Shown: positions 9,534 to 18,802, numbered from the stretch's first letter. The stretch is 64,000 bases of DNA from Acidobacteriota bacterium (GCA_016716905.1 JADJUS010000004.1:1302001-1366000); one strand, 5' to 3'. The notes: generated by a model not told the origin, from the sequence alone. Made by a program: numbers and translations.

Positions 9534-10990
9534 ATGGATGAAAGCATTCGGCACCTCTTCGACAACCGTCCAATCCACGTAGTCCAGACGCTCAGTGGAA
9601 CCTACGGCGTATCGGCGACTGCGTGGCTGTCAAGTCAGACACGAAACGGCCTCGAGACCGTACTCGTCGAGGCACGCCTGCCGCCGGACCTCGAAGTGGA
9701 GAGAACCATCGAGCCTCCCTTCGGGTCCACTTTGATCGCTCGCCACTTTGTTCAAGGTCCAGCCGACTCTCGCTATACCGTTCGAACTGAACTCAGTCAG
9801 GACGGAATCAACGTCCCGTACCAATTCAGTGAGGTTGGAATCCTCGGCGCGAAGGAAGAGGCCGAGCACTTCTCCAAAATCGTTGGCGACGACGCGCCGG
9901 TTCGTTGGAAGATGGAGGTATCGAACATATCGGGGCGGATCCCGCACGAACTTCCCAGAGGGGGAGAACGGCTTCAAGCGGAGAAGGGTCGCTCCCATGT
10001 GCAGAGGGAGATTCGAGACTACACGGTATGGTTTGGAACGAATCGGACGCCAATTCTAAGGGCCGGGACCGTCGTAGATTTCGGAACGAATCGAAGTGAC
10101 GTGGTCCGCTTGGGAACTTGTCGAGTGTCAATTCCGAAGAGTCACCAACTAGGGTCGATCGGGAGCAGCAAATGGACGCGGCTGCGGTCTGGGGTAGATG
10201 ACCGACTCGTCGTCTGGGACGTGGCTGTGTTAGCGGCAGAAGAATATTGGCACCAACTGCGCTCGGCTGTGGCAGGCGCACTCGAAGATGAGCGCGACGC
10301 CGTGGTCTTCTTGCACGGATATCGAACGACGTTTAGGGATGCGGCCAGGCGCGCGGCCCAACTGGGCGTTGATCTTGGAATTTCAGGAGTGATGGCTTTC
10401 TACAGTTGGCCATCGAAGGGTAAAGTCCTTGGCTACGGCGCGGACGTTGCCAGTGTTGAGGCCAGCGAGAACTCGATTGCCGACTATCTGACTAGAGTCG
10501 CAAGGGACTCGAGCGCGAAGAAAGTTCACATAATCGCGCATAGCATGGGCAATCGGGCGCTCTTGAGAGCAGTCAACAGAATCGCTTCAACTGCTGGAAC
10601 AGCGTCAGGAGTGCGATTTAGCCAAATTGTCATCGCGGCCGCAGATGTGGATACTGGCCTGTTCGAGAATCTGAGTGCGGCGTATGCTCTGGTGTCCGAG
10701 AGGACCACGATGTACGTGTGTCCTAGGGACGTGGCGCTCGGTCTCTCACGATTTCTTCACCAGCCCCGCGAGCTGGCTTCACGCCGCCGGTAATCATTGT
10801 CAATGGTGTGGATACAGTGAGTGTGGAGAATCTGGACCTGACGAGATTCGCGCATGGTTATGTCGCTGACGCAAGGGAACTACTGGGCGACGTCCATTCA
10901 CTGTTCCGACATGGCGCCGCACCTTCGGATCGTTTCGGGCTTCGACAAGTGACGGTGCCTAACGGGAATTACTGGGAGTTCGCGAAGTGA
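9534..10990 (+). pseudogene. DUF900-type alpha/beta hydrolase, frameshifted near its C-terminus
   Basis: Predicted serine hydrolase with the alpha/beta fold; substrate unknown. The first frame (9534-10793, 419 codons) carries the FGTNR motifs of the family, an oxyanion-side VVFLHGYRT and the nucleophile elbow IAHSMGNRAL. It ends in unrelated residues after SRFLHQ. The missing C-terminus is present one frame over: APRAGFTPPVIIVNGVDTVS, then HGYVADARELLGDV and RFGLRQV, stopping at 10990. The shift lies around the CCCC run at 10764-10767, so one lost base explains it. It is either a recent mutation or a base-calling error. It may belong to the defence island, but its role there is unknown. Confidence 0.75.
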
Positions 10991-11029
10991 TTTAGATGTG
11001 GAGTGGATACCACGGAACACGCGCGCGAT

Positions 11030-11644
11030 TCAATGAGAGTGACCGGCTGTCACATCTCCGAGGGCATCATCGGCGGAATCCAGCAGTAGCAGGAAGGCCT
11101 CCTCGGGGCCGAAGTCCTTTCCAGGGACCAGAAACAGGCGTCGGTCGCTCTTCTTTGTCACGGCGCCAAGAGTCACCCTCTTGTCCCGGCCTGCGACGTC
11201 CGAGAACGGCACCATGACGCCTTTCTCAGTCCAGGCATTCGAGAACGCCACCACCGGCGCGCTCAGCCGCTTCGGTTTCCAGTAGAGACCAAGCGAGAGC
11301 CATACTCGCTCCTTGGTCTCGCTCAGACGTGGGAGTGCGCCAAGAACCCAGGCTTGGATGTACCGGTCTCCTGAGCCAATCACTTTGCCGGTCTCCATGT
11401 TGCCTTCTGCGTCACGCCTTGGTTGGAAGTTTTTCCACGTTGTCTTCTCGCTGAATGCCGAAATGATCGCATCCACGACGGACGCCTGGAAATAATCGAC
11501 CGTATCTCGTGCGTCGGGATACCGCTCCAAACCAACTCGGAGGAATTGTGCTTTGCCTGTTTCATCGAGCATCAAAAACACCCCATCTAGCGAAATAGGG
11601 CCACGGCGACGCGCAGCCCATGAAGACTCAATGAACGCGGCCAC
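11030..11644 (-). CDS. Hypothetical protein, possible C-terminal half of the PD-(D/E)XK-like protein
   Basis: 204 codons from a GTG that lies inside the end of the upstream gene (58-bp overlap). Protein-like sequence, with tryptophans and balanced charge, already exists in this frame before the GTG (PGEFLHSGCT), back to about 11690. That suggests the two reading frames were once one gene. It has no catalytic motif I recognise. The C-terminal part reads as an ordinary globular protein (RVWLSLGLYWKPKRLSAP). Either a translationally coupled partner or the displaced C-terminal domain of a frameshifted gene. Confidence 0.5.
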   Translation of the reverse strand: MAAFIESSWAARRRGPISLDGVFLMLDETGKAQFLRVGLERYPDARDTVDYFQASVVDAIISAFSEKTTWKNFQPRRDAEGNMETGKVIGSGDRYIQAWVLGALPRLSETKERVWLSLGLYWKPKRLSAPVVAFSNAWTEKGVMVPFSDVAGRDKRVTLGAVTKKSDRRLFLVPGKDFGPEEAFLLLLDSADDALGDVTAGHSH

Positions 11645-12468
11645 TGTGCAGCCGCTGTGCAGGAACTCACCTGGAGCAGGTCTTGCTCAATGGCGCCACA
11701 GAAAGCATGCGCCCACACACGCCACCGTGTGGATTCACCTACATCCAAGGGTAAGGCACGCCGGAGGGCCTTGGCGACGTGATGCCAACTGAGACAGTGA
11801 ACTCGATCGTGCATGCCCGGCTGGACACCACACGCCGCGCTCCAAGCATCTTCTTGAGTGGGGAGCAGAAGTACGACGTCGGACCGTCGCGCTAATGATG
11901 TGAACCGCCGCTGCATCTTGTGGGCGGTTTCAAACGTCTTGCCAAGGTTCGGGTCGCCGACCTTGACTTCAACGTGTGTGTACGACGAATCCGGCCACTG
12001 GATAACAAGGTCGGCGCGATAGCCTTCATGAAGAACCTCGCGGTGAATGTCCGGTCGCACGTACGATTCTGGACCGCGGCCCTCGAACGAGCCGAACAAT
12101 GCGACCGCAAGCTGACCCGTGTTGGATTCCATGAGGAGCTGCGCAAGCCAGTCGGACCAGTCCTCCTCACGGTCGCGACGCAGGGGCAGGAATGATGTCC
12201 AATCGCTTGCCGTAGGATCGCCCCCGAGATCGGCGAGCAGCTCATCGGATTGGGCGCGGCGCTGGCCAAGCCAGTCGCGTTCCACACCGAGGTGTTTCTC
12301 AATTGCAGCTGCCCACTCGTTGACGCCCACCCAAGACATCAAATTTGTCTCCACTGGGCGCGTGAAGTCATCAAAGGCAGACCAGTCGCGGACATTGCTG
12401 GGAGTGTATCTGCGGGAGGCGCCCGTGTCGACAAGCATCAAAATGGTTTCGTCAATGTTGACGCCCAT
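11587..12468 (-). CDS. PD-(D/E)XK-like nuclease family protein (possibly frameshifted at its 3' end)
   Basis: 293 codons. The central region has a nuclease-like pattern: REEDWSDWLAQLL, then GYRADLVIQW (D), then HVEVKVGD (E-x-K), then a Q/M-rich helix, as in PD-(D/E)XK endonuclease folds. This suggests a DNA-cleaving member of the defence island; the cut target is unknown. The last 25 or so residues are Ser/Arg/Leu-rich and look like an off-frame read, and the neighbouring frame continues with better protein sequence. It diverges from the HNH gene with only about 29 bp between starts, so the two promoters must overlap. Confidence 0.6.
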   Translation of the reverse strand: MGVNIDETILMLVDTGASRRYTPSNVRDWSAFDDFTRPVETNLMSWVGVNEWAAAIEKHLGVERDWLGQRRAQSDELLADLGGDPTASDWTSFLPLRRDREEDWSDWLAQLLMESNTGQLAVALFGSFEGRGPESYVRPDIHREVLHEGYRADLVIQWPDSSYTHVEVKVGDPNLGKTFETAHKMQRRFTSLARRSDVVLLLPTQEDAWSAACGVQPGMHDRVHCLSWHHVAKALRRALPLDVGESTRWRVWAHAFCGAIEQDLLQVSSCTAAAQWPRSLSLHGLRVAVALFR

Positions 12469-12497
12469 CAGTCTTGGCAGTACCTTTTCTGAACCTG

Positions 12498-13409
12498 ATG
12501 ACCGGCTACATCGCCAACACCGACAGAAGCTGGTTCGACTTCCTCCGATCGCAGGGGCCGCAGGAGGAAGTGAACTTCTGGAGCCCGTCGGCCCACAGCG
12601 TCTTCAGAGGCCCTGTTGGGAGTCCGTTCTTCTTCAAGCTGAAGTCTCCCGACAACGCGATCGGCGGATACGGTGTCGTGTCGTGGGCTGACCGGATGCC
12701 GGAGTGGCTGGCATGGGAATGTTTTGGGCAAGGCAACGGCGCCCCTAACCTCGCTGCGATGCAGGCCCAGATCGAACGACTCCGAAAGAGCAGCGACATT
12801 CAGGGCCGAGACTCCCTCGACCAAATCGGGTGCATCATTCTTTCGCGTCCGGTCTTCTTCCCGCCCGAACTCTGGATTCCACAGCCGACTGATTGGAAGA
12901 AGAACAACCTGCGCTACGCGGGCTATGACCTGACGACTGGCGAGGGTGCCCGCGTGTGGCGCGAATGCCAGCTGCGCGTTGAAGGGTTGGCGGTTGTCGC
13001 GGGCGCGGACCGATACGGACAGCCGGTGCTGGTGGCACCAAGGCTTGGGCAAGGCACGTTCCGCCTTGCAGTGACAAAGGCTTATGGCGGAGCGTGTGCG
13101 ATGACGGGGGAGCATTCCTTGCCGGCGCTCGAGGCCGCCCACATCAGGCCGTATGGAGACGACGGCGAGCACGAGGTGCGCAATGGCATCCTGCTTCGAT
13201 CCGACATGCACAGACTGTTTGACCGCGGATACATGACGGTGACGCCGGAGCACCGAATCGAAGTGAGTCGGCAGTTGAAGGAGCACTTTAGCAACGGCAA
13301 GTCGTACTATCCACTGCACGGAACGGCGGTTGCCTTGCCAAAGCGGCAGGTAGATCTACCGGATGCCGCATTTCTCCAGTGGCACAACGAGCACGTGTTC
13401 AGGGCATGA
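12498..13409 (+). CDS. HNH endonuclease with N-terminal PUA/EVE-like domain
   Basis: 303-residue putative modification-dependent nuclease. The N-terminal half (GYIANTDRSWFDFLR, then FFFKLKSPDNAIGGYGVVSW) resembles the EVE/PUA-like modified-base readers. The C-terminal part is a classical HNH: CAMTGEHSLPALEAAHIRPY, then NGILLRSDMHRLFDRGY, with the zinc-binding pair reduced to one visible cysteine. The ATG at 12498 gives the usual family beginning; a TTG 24 bp upstream is less likely. The stop overlaps the ATG of a truncated gene fragment, so it once headed an operon. Direct partner or target unknown. Confidence 0.82.
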   Translation: MTGYIANTDRSWFDFLRSQGPQEEVNFWSPSAHSVFRGPVGSPFFFKLKSPDNAIGGYGVVSWADRMPEWLAWECFGQGNGAPNLAAMQAQIERLRKSSDIQGRDSLDQIGCIILSRPVFFPPELWIPQPTDWKKNNLRYAGYDLTTGEGARVWRECQLRVEGLAVVAGADRYGQPVLVAPRLGQGTFRLAVTKAYGGACAMTGEHSLPALEAAHIRPYGDDGEHEVRNGILLRSDMHRLFDRGYMTVTPEHRIEVSRQLKEHFSNGKSYYPLHGTAVALPKRQVDLPDAAFLQWHNEHVFRA

Positions 13410-13522
13410 GGATTGACTGGACGCAGGGTGAAGTCGAGTTGGTCGTCGCTGGCTACTTCGCCATGCACTTTCACTCCCCAGGCACCCTAAAGTCGCTCCG
13501 CAGCCGTTCAGGCACTTCCTGA
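13406..13522 (+). pseudogene. Truncated N-terminal fragment of a gene downstream of the HNH nuclease
   Basis: An ATG overlaps the HNH stop (ATGA) and begins MRIDWTQGEVELVVAGYFAM. This resembles the start of restriction-associated proteins that begin with a W-x-x-x-E-V-E-x-x-V-x-x-Y-F-x-M motif. After about 20 codons the resemblance stops and the frame runs into the 3' end of the oppositely oriented helicase gene. The most likely history is a deletion that joined the two loci and removed the rest of this gene. The family name is not certain. Confidence 0.45.
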
Positions 13523-16500
13523 CGAAGGCGCCACTTCACCGTGATCGGCCCATCGCCGTCCCAGCTCATGAACTCGACCGGGCCACAGTACACGAACGGA
13601 CTCGCCTTGCCCTCTTTCGTCTTCGAGCGATAGCGGACGAACAAGAGGACTTCAATGGCAAGCGCCTGGTGGTCGCGGATGGACCGGCCAGGCTTGCTGT
13701 CTTGGCTCGTCTGGTTCTGACTCTGCCACTCAAACTCCGTGGGCGACAGGAAGCGATCCTCGTACCTGTGCTGGTCAGCCGCTGTGCTCTTGTCGAGCGT
13801 CACCAGGAGGAAGGTCTTGTCGCCCCGTGGGACGAAGCCCTGCTGCCACACGGCCGTGTTGAACTCCAGTCCGAAGAGACGAGGAATCTGTTCCCTGGAG
13901 TAGCTCTTCCACAACACGGGAGACACGACCCCGGCTCCCGTGGGAGACATCGTCCAGGTGTCGCCAGCCTTGGTGAGCAACACCTGATGGCGAGTGCCCG
14001 GCGCGCCGGCATCAGCGCCAAACCAACCGCGCAACAGGGCCGGCAGTTCGTTGCGCTCGGCTCCCTGTCGTGATGCGGTATTCAGGGCGATCTTCGCGAA
14101 GTTGCCTCGATAGGTCGTGCGGTCCGCAGTGAAGTCCGTCCATCCCTCAGGCATGCCAGGATGGCTCTCACGATTGAGCGGCATGAGTATGGGGTTGCCG
14201 TTCGCCTGATTGACCTTGATGAGGTAGCTGCCCTCCGCCACCTCGGGCCTGGCCAGATACTCCGCAAGGCGCCACTCCACGAGTTCTCGCGTGAGCTCCT
14301 GCAGTGCCGACCGAGACTGGGCGGGGACATTCACCGTCGATGCAAACACCGCGTCGTCTACGGTGAAGAAGGGCTGGCCGTCATGGTCGGCGCCGGATGT
14401 CCACGCCTTGACGGGATTCTCCTTGAGGTGCGCGCGAAGCGACACGTCGGTGGCGAGCGCACTGCCGAAATCGGCGAAGACATCTGCCTGACGCTCGGCC
14501 ACCTGGCGAACCGCTGCCACCAGGTCATCAAGACGAATGGACCCAGGAAACGCATCCCGATTGAGCATCGCAAGGAGAGTGACCATCTTGAAGCTCCTGG
14601 TCATCCGAGTCACTTCAAGCGCGTCGAGAAACGCTGCGGCCTCGGCTGCAGCTCGCTCATGATCTGGCGCAAGGCTCTTCAGAGTTCTCAGGAACCCGAA
14701 CCACGACCCGAAGTTCCCTCGCACTGACCGAGGCAAATATCCATCCCTGTACGCTTCGAGCGCGGTGGGACGGACACCGTGGATGTCCACAAAGTCTTGC
14801 ACGTAGATTCGCAGTGCTTCTGATGGCGTCGGCGTAGACCTCAGAAGGCCCTTGAGAATGTCGATGGCCGCCAGGTCGTAGGTCACCGAACAGCCTGGCG
14901 GTATCTGGGCTGTGCCGGCCTGGTACTGCTCGATGAGATTCTGGATGTTCTGATCGCCCGGTGACAGGTTGAAGAGGGTCTGAGGCTTCAGCAGGAACGT
15001 TCGGTGATTGCCGATGTAGTCGATGACGGCCAGGCGTTTGTCGGGCGACGCCTTTCGCAATCCGCGACCGAACTGCTGCAGCCAGAGAATCTTGGACTCC
15101 GTTGGCCGGAGCATCATCACCGTATCGAGGTCGGGCAGGTCGACGCCTTCATTAAACATGTCCACCGCGCAGACGACATCCAGCTCGCCGGCTTGCAGAC
15201 GTTCCAGCGACAGTGTCCTGGGGTCGCTTGTGGGGCCGGAGTGAACGGCCGCCGCCCGCTTGCCGTGCCGCCGAAGGAACTCGGCCATGAAGTCGGCATG
15301 CCGCTGCGATACGCAGAACGCAAGTGCCCGTCGACCACCGCGCAGGTTCAACTGCTCAAGCGCATTGTCAGCCCGGGAAATGGTGGCAACCGCCGTTGTG
15401 AGAGCTTCTTCGTCAAACCTGCGGCTTCGCCAGGGAATGTTGGTGTAGTCAACTTCGTCCGGCACCCCGAAGTAATCGAACGGGCACAGAAGGTCGCGCG
15501 TGATGCCCTGTCCGAGGTCGCAGCGAAAGACAAGGTTGCCGCCGCAGAGCTCAAGCAGGTCGGCCCCGTCGCTCCGCTCAGGCGTGGCCGTCAGGCCAAG
15601 CAGGTACTGAGGCTGAAAGTGCTGCAACAGCCGCCGATAGGTGGCCGCTGAGGCGTGATGGAATTCGTCGATGACGACGTAGTCGAAATGATCCTCGGGG
15701 AAACGATCGAGATGCGTTTGCCGGCTGAGCGTTTGAATGGACGCGAAGAGCACATTGGCGTTGGGATGTTTCTCATCGCCGGTGTAGTGACCGAGATAGT
15801 CCTCTGGCCGAATGCGACGATACGTCGCCATCGCCTGGTCCAGGATTTCCTCTCGATGCGCAACAAACAGGACGCGCTTGAATTCGCGGGAATCAAAGGC
15901 GCTCAGCCACGTCTTGCCAAGACCCGTGGCCAGCACCACGAGGCCGGCTGTGGCTCCATCGCGCCGGCTGGCTTGTAGGGCCACAAGAGCATCCCGCTGG
16001 ATGGAATGAGGGTCTGGGATGTTCAGGGGCTCAGCGGCTGGTGGAGCTGGTGCGTCAGGCAGAATGGCCATGGGCCGAACCGCACGCCTCGCCTTGTACT
16101 CGTCCACCCATTCATTGGTGAGAGCCGTCGTTGCCGGATCGTGAAAGAGGGCGTCGAAGGCTCTGCGGATCTCCCCAAAACCCTCTTCGTCACGAGATTC
16201 GACGACGCGGTAGTTCCATTCGACGCCGTCCTGAAGTGCAGACCGGCTCATGTTGGAACTGCCGACAAATGCCGTGTCGGTGCCATCGGCGTGGCGAAAG
16301 ATGTAGGCCTTCGGGTGGAAGGCCGTGGGCAGGCCGGCCCCACTGGTCCACCCGGCGGTCGTCTGATACACGCGGCGAGCGATTGAGCCCGAACCCGGGG
16401 AGAGGTCAAGGAGTTGCAGGAGGGCCACGGGATCTGTGGCGTCCATGTAGTCGCCGGTCAGCAGCCGGACGTGGCCGCCGCGACTGAGCGTCTCGGCCAT

Positions 16501-17070
16501 CGCACTTCGAAGCAGGTCAACGCCGCTCTTCATCACAAAGGCGACAGCAATGTCGACGTTAGTGGCCGTTGCCAGCTGAAGCTTCAGCTGAGGGAGCAAC
16601 GGATCGGTGGCGCCGCCGGTCGTTAACAGGACTCCGGCCTTGGCGTTTGGAGGCACAGCACTGGGCGTGGCGCCGAGCAGGTAGTTCCCCTTGGCGGGGA
16701 TGACGTGACGCACGCCGCCGCGTGGGTCGGGAACGTCGCCCTCGTACCTTGGGATCACGTGCACATGCAGGTGGAAGATCGTCTGCCCAGCCGCGCGGCC
16801 GGCGTTGATCCCGATGTTGTAGCCGTGCGGGGCAAAGCGCTGCTCGAGCATTGCCTTCGCCCAGTCCATCGCCTGGACCAGGGCCAGCTTCTCTTCGTCA
16901 GTGGCGTCGAACCATGAGGCGACATGCCGCCTGGGCACAAGCAGTGTGTGACCTGGGGAAACCGGGAAGCCATCCCACATCCCGATGACCAGAGGCGATT
17001 CGTAGATCACCTGGTCCGTGCTGGGCGCACAGAACGGGCACAGTGAGTCTGGAGCGATGGGGGCCGTCAT
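13471..17070 (-). CDS. HIT / phospholipase D-like / SF2 helicase / DUF3427 fusion protein
   Basis: 1199 residues combining four modules. A HIT domain comes first (about 1-130; histidine triad HLHVHV near residue 100, two-cysteine LCPFC at the N-terminus), a nucleotide-hydrolase fold. Next is a PLD-type nuclease (FHPKAYIFRH near 250, VGSSNMSRSAL near 273). The superfamily 2 helicase follows (LATGLGKTW near 383, VIDEFHHAS near 468, LGLTATPERSD, QFGRGLRKA near 666). The C-terminal 400-500 residues match the DUF3427 pattern seen on such helicases. The start is the ATG at 17070, overlapping the stop of the SprT-like gene (ATGA). PLD-helicase-DUF3427 proteins are often found in defence islands; a role in cutting invader or damaged DNA is inference. 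Confidence 0.88.
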   Translation of the reverse strand: MTAPIAPDSLCPFCAPSTDQVIYESPLVIGMWDGFPVSPGHTLLVPRRHVASWFDATDEEKLALVQAMDWAKAMLEQRFAPHGYNIGINAGRAAGQTIFHLHVHVIPRYEGDVPDPRGGVRHVIPAKGNYLLGATPSAVPPNAKAGVLLTTGGATDPLLPQLKLQLATATNVDIAVAFVMKSGVDLLRSAMAETLSRGGHVRLLTGDYMDATDPVALLQLLDLSPGSGSIARRVYQTTAGWTSGAGLPTAFHPKAYIFRHADGTDTAFVGSSNMSRSALQDGVEWNYRVVESRDEEGFGEIRRAFDALFHDPATTALTNEWVDEYKARRAVRPMAILPDAPAPPAAEPLNIPDPHSIQRDALVALQASRRDGATAGLVVLATGLGKTWLSAFDSREFKRVLFVAHREEILDQAMATYRRIRPEDYLGHYTGDEKHPNANVLFASIQTLSRQTHLDRFPEDHFDYVVIDEFHHASAATYRRLLQHFQPQYLLGLTATPERSDGADLLELCGGNLVFRCDLGQGITRDLLCPFDYFGVPDEVDYTNIPWRSRRFDEEALTTAVATISRADNALEQLNLRGGRRALAFCVSQRHADFMAEFLRRHGKRAAAVHSGPTSDPRTLSLERLQAGELDVVCAVDMFNEGVDLPDLDTVMMLRPTESKILWLQQFGRGLRKASPDKRLAVIDYIGNHRTFLLKPQTLFNLSPGDQNIQNLIEQYQAGTAQIPPGCSVTYDLAAIDILKGLLRSTPTPSEALRIYVQDFVDIHGVRPTALEAYRDGYLPRSVRGNFGSWFGFLRTLKSLAPDHERAAAEAAAFLDALEVTRMTRSFKMVTLLAMLNRDAFPGSIRLDDLVAAVRQVAERQADVFADFGSALATDVSLRAHLKENPVKAWTSGADHDGQPFFTVDDAVFASTVNVPAQSRSALQELTRELVEWRLAEYLARPEVAEGSYLIKVNQANGNPILMPLNRESHPGMPEGWTDFTADRTTYRGNFAKIALNTASRQGAERNELPALLRGWFGADAGAPGTRHQVLLTKAGDTWTMSPTGAGVVSPVLWKSYSREQIPRLFGLEFNTAVWQQGFVPRGDKTFLLVTLDKSTAADQHRYEDRFLSPTEFEWQSQNQTSQDSKPGRSIRDHQALAIEVLLFVRYRSKTKEGKASPFVYCGPVEFMSWDGDGPITVKWRLRQEVPERLRSDFRVPGE

Positions 17071-17573
17071 CGCGCGCGCGTCGTCCTCGTGATGTCGAGC
17101 GCGCCATCGAGGCCCACCTCTGCACAGGCCCGGCACCGCCAGCCGGTCACCGGTCGCTTTGCGATTCGAACCATGTGGCACACCGGGCAACGGTGCTCGT
17201 ATCGCGTAGACGTGGCCCCTGTTCGCTTGGCGACGGGGACTCGGGCAGTGGTCATCTTCGCTCGAGCCGCCACTCCAGCCGCCTTCACCAGGGCTTGCCA
17301 TTCCTCGCCGTGAGCCGATGCGCCGTGGCCATGTCGAATGTGTACGGCGGCGTGCGCCAGCTCGTGTGCCAGCACTTCGCTCCGGCGCGACCGAAGGGCG
17401 AGGAACCGGACGCCGACTTCAATTGTTCTGGTATCTCGCTTGTAGCGGGCCAGTGTGGTTGTGAGCCGGCGATTCAGTCGGATTGAGACGCGGTCTGGTA
17501 GCGAGGGCACTGACCACAGGCGAGCCAGGGCGTCCGCTTCGTTCTTCAGTTGCGCGGTAATCGTCTGGCTCAC
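17067..17573 (-). CDS. SprT-like zinc metallopeptidase with C-terminal zinc ribbon
   Basis: 168 residues. The zinc peptidase motif is VLAHELAHAAVHIRHGHGAS, with the HExxH form HELAH. A C-terminal zinc ribbon follows, C-P-V-C-H then W-R-C-R-A-C. SprT/Spartan-type proteases act on DNA-protein crosslinks; that role is inferred. The GTG at 17573 is chosen because the frame further upstream is poor in protein-like sequence and would run across the hicA gene. The stop overlaps the start of the helicase fusion gene, so the two are co-translated and probably function together. Confidence 0.75.
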   Translation of the reverse strand: MSQTITAQLKNEADALARLWSVPSLPDRVSIRLNRRLTTTLARYKRDTRTIEVGVRFLALRSRRSEVLAHELAHAAVHIRHGHGASAHGEEWQALVKAAGVAARAKMTTARVPVAKRTGATSTRYEHRCPVCHMVRIAKRPVTGWRCRACAEVGLDGALDITRTTRAR

Positions 17574-17744
17574 CGCGGCGATCGTGCGCAATGGCGCGGG
17601 CGGTGTCAACTCTGGGAGCGCAGATTGTTCAATGCATCCCGGCGTGAGTACGCAGAAACTGCGCCGTGCTGAGGTCGGGCTGCGTCGAAAGCAAACAAAT
17701 CGCGGCCCAAAGAGCTGGCCCAGTCCTTGCGCTGAAGGCTGCTC

Positions 17745-17948
17745 GTGAAGGTCCGCGAGATTATTGAGGAGTTGGAGTCTCAGGGTTGGTACCAAGTCGA
17801 CCAGACGGGCAGCCACCGCCAATTCAAACATCCGAGTCGGCAGGGTCGCGTCACTGTTGCAGGGCGGGAGAGTGCCGACCTGACTCTGACCACCCTGCGC
17901 AGCATCTATCGCCAAGCCGGTTTAGACTGGAGCAGGAGGAAGCGATGA
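17745..17948 (+). CDS. hicA: HicA-type mRNA interferase toxin
   Basis: 67 residues, GTG start. The family pattern is complete: VREIIEELESQGWYQV, then the catalytic histidine segment GSHRQFKHP, then a glycine-containing strand and TLRSIYRQAGL. HicA toxins are small double-stranded-RNA-binding-fold RNases that cut mRNA when free. It overlaps the hicB ATG by four bases (ATGA), the usual toxin-first hicAB order. The 170 bp upstream separates it from the divergent SprT-like gene. Confidence 0.88.
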   Translation: MKVREIIEELESQGWYQVDQTGSHRQFKHPSRQGRVTVAGRESADLTLTTLRSIYRQAGLDWSRRKR

Positions 17949-18154
17949 CATACGCCGTGCTCATCGAACAAGGGCCCACCAGCTTCGGGGCCACCGTGCC
18001 GGATCTGCCTGGCTGCGTGGCGGTGGCGGATACCCGCGAAGAGGCCGAGCGCTTGATCCAGGAGGCCATCGCCCTCCATCTCAAGGGCATGCGGGAGGAC
18101 GGTCTCCCAGTGCCTCGACCCACGACCCAAGTGGCCACGGTCGACGTCGCGTAG
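17945..18154 (+). CDS. hicB: HicB-type antitoxin
   Basis: 69 residues. It has the HicB partial RNase-H-like fold pattern: YAVLIEQGPTSFGATVPDLP, then GCVAVADTREEAERLIQEAI. There is no added DNA-binding domain, so repression would depend on another region or be absent. It neutralises the adjacent HicA. A near-copy sits alone at 25830-26039 and a decayed third copy at 21392-21518; the C-terminal tail VATVxV is shared by all three. Confidence 0.88.
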   Translation: MTYAVLIEQGPTSFGATVPDLPGCVAVADTREEAERLIQEAIALHLKGMREDGLPVPRPTTQVATVDVA

Positions 18155-18208
18155 CCACTGGCTTGCGGCACCTCGGCCGGATGTCACGTGCCCGCTGGCC
18201 CTGACGAC

Positions 18209-18802
18209 ATGACGACCGCCGAACTCGTCCCCACGCCGGACCTCTTCACACACCCGAGCCACCTTCACGGACAGCGCCATGTGGCGCGCGTCATGATTCA
18301 CGCGTTCCGGCTGATCGAGGCCACCGGGTGGACGCACCTGGCCACCCGGCTGTGGGGCGCGGTGTATCTGCACGACCTGGCCCGCACGCACGATGGCGTG
18401 TGCCACCGGCACGGCGCCGACGCGGTCGAACGGTGGCGCACGTCAGCGGCGCTCGCCCAGACCCTGGCCTCTCGGGGGCTTCACTACGCTGAGGAACCCG
18501 GCCTGCAACGGGCGGTGACCCTGCACTGTAAGCCGAATCACTTCGAGCCCGACCGGGCCGACCCGGATTGGCCGCTCATCGCCCTGCTCAAGGACGCCGA
18601 CGGCCTGGATCGGGTGCGCCTGGGCGACCTCGATCCGTCCTACCTCCGTCTCCCCGAGTCACTAACGATGGTGGCCTTCGCGCAGCGGCTGTTCGATGAC
18701 ACCCATTGGTCGATTCCCGAAGGGCCGGGGCTCTTCGGCGCGCTGCTCGAGGCTGCCGGCGCGATTGGGGGACGTCCGGTGGCGCTGCCGGCTGGACTGT
18801 AG
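18209..18802 (+). CDS. HD-domain phosphohydrolase-like protein
   Basis: 197 residues from the ATG at 18209 (a GTG lies 21 bp earlier). It has the HD-superfamily metal ligands: an early HGQRHVARV, then YLHDLART (the HD pair), then a late KDADGLDRVRLGDLDPSYL that supplies the final aspartate. Such proteins hydrolyse phosphate esters or nucleotides; the substrate is unknown. It is followed 14 bp later by a compound hairpin repeat that could act as its transcript end. Confidence 0.7.
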   Translation: MTTAELVPTPDLFTHPSHLHGQRHVARVMIHAFRLIEATGWTHLATRLWGAVYLHDLARTHDGVCHRHGADAVERWRTSAALAQTLASRGLHYAEEPGLQRAVTLHCKPNHFEPDRADPDWPLIALLKDADGLDRVRLGDLDPSYLRLPESLTMVAFAQRLFDDTHWSIPEGPGLFGALLEAAGAIGGRPVALPAGL

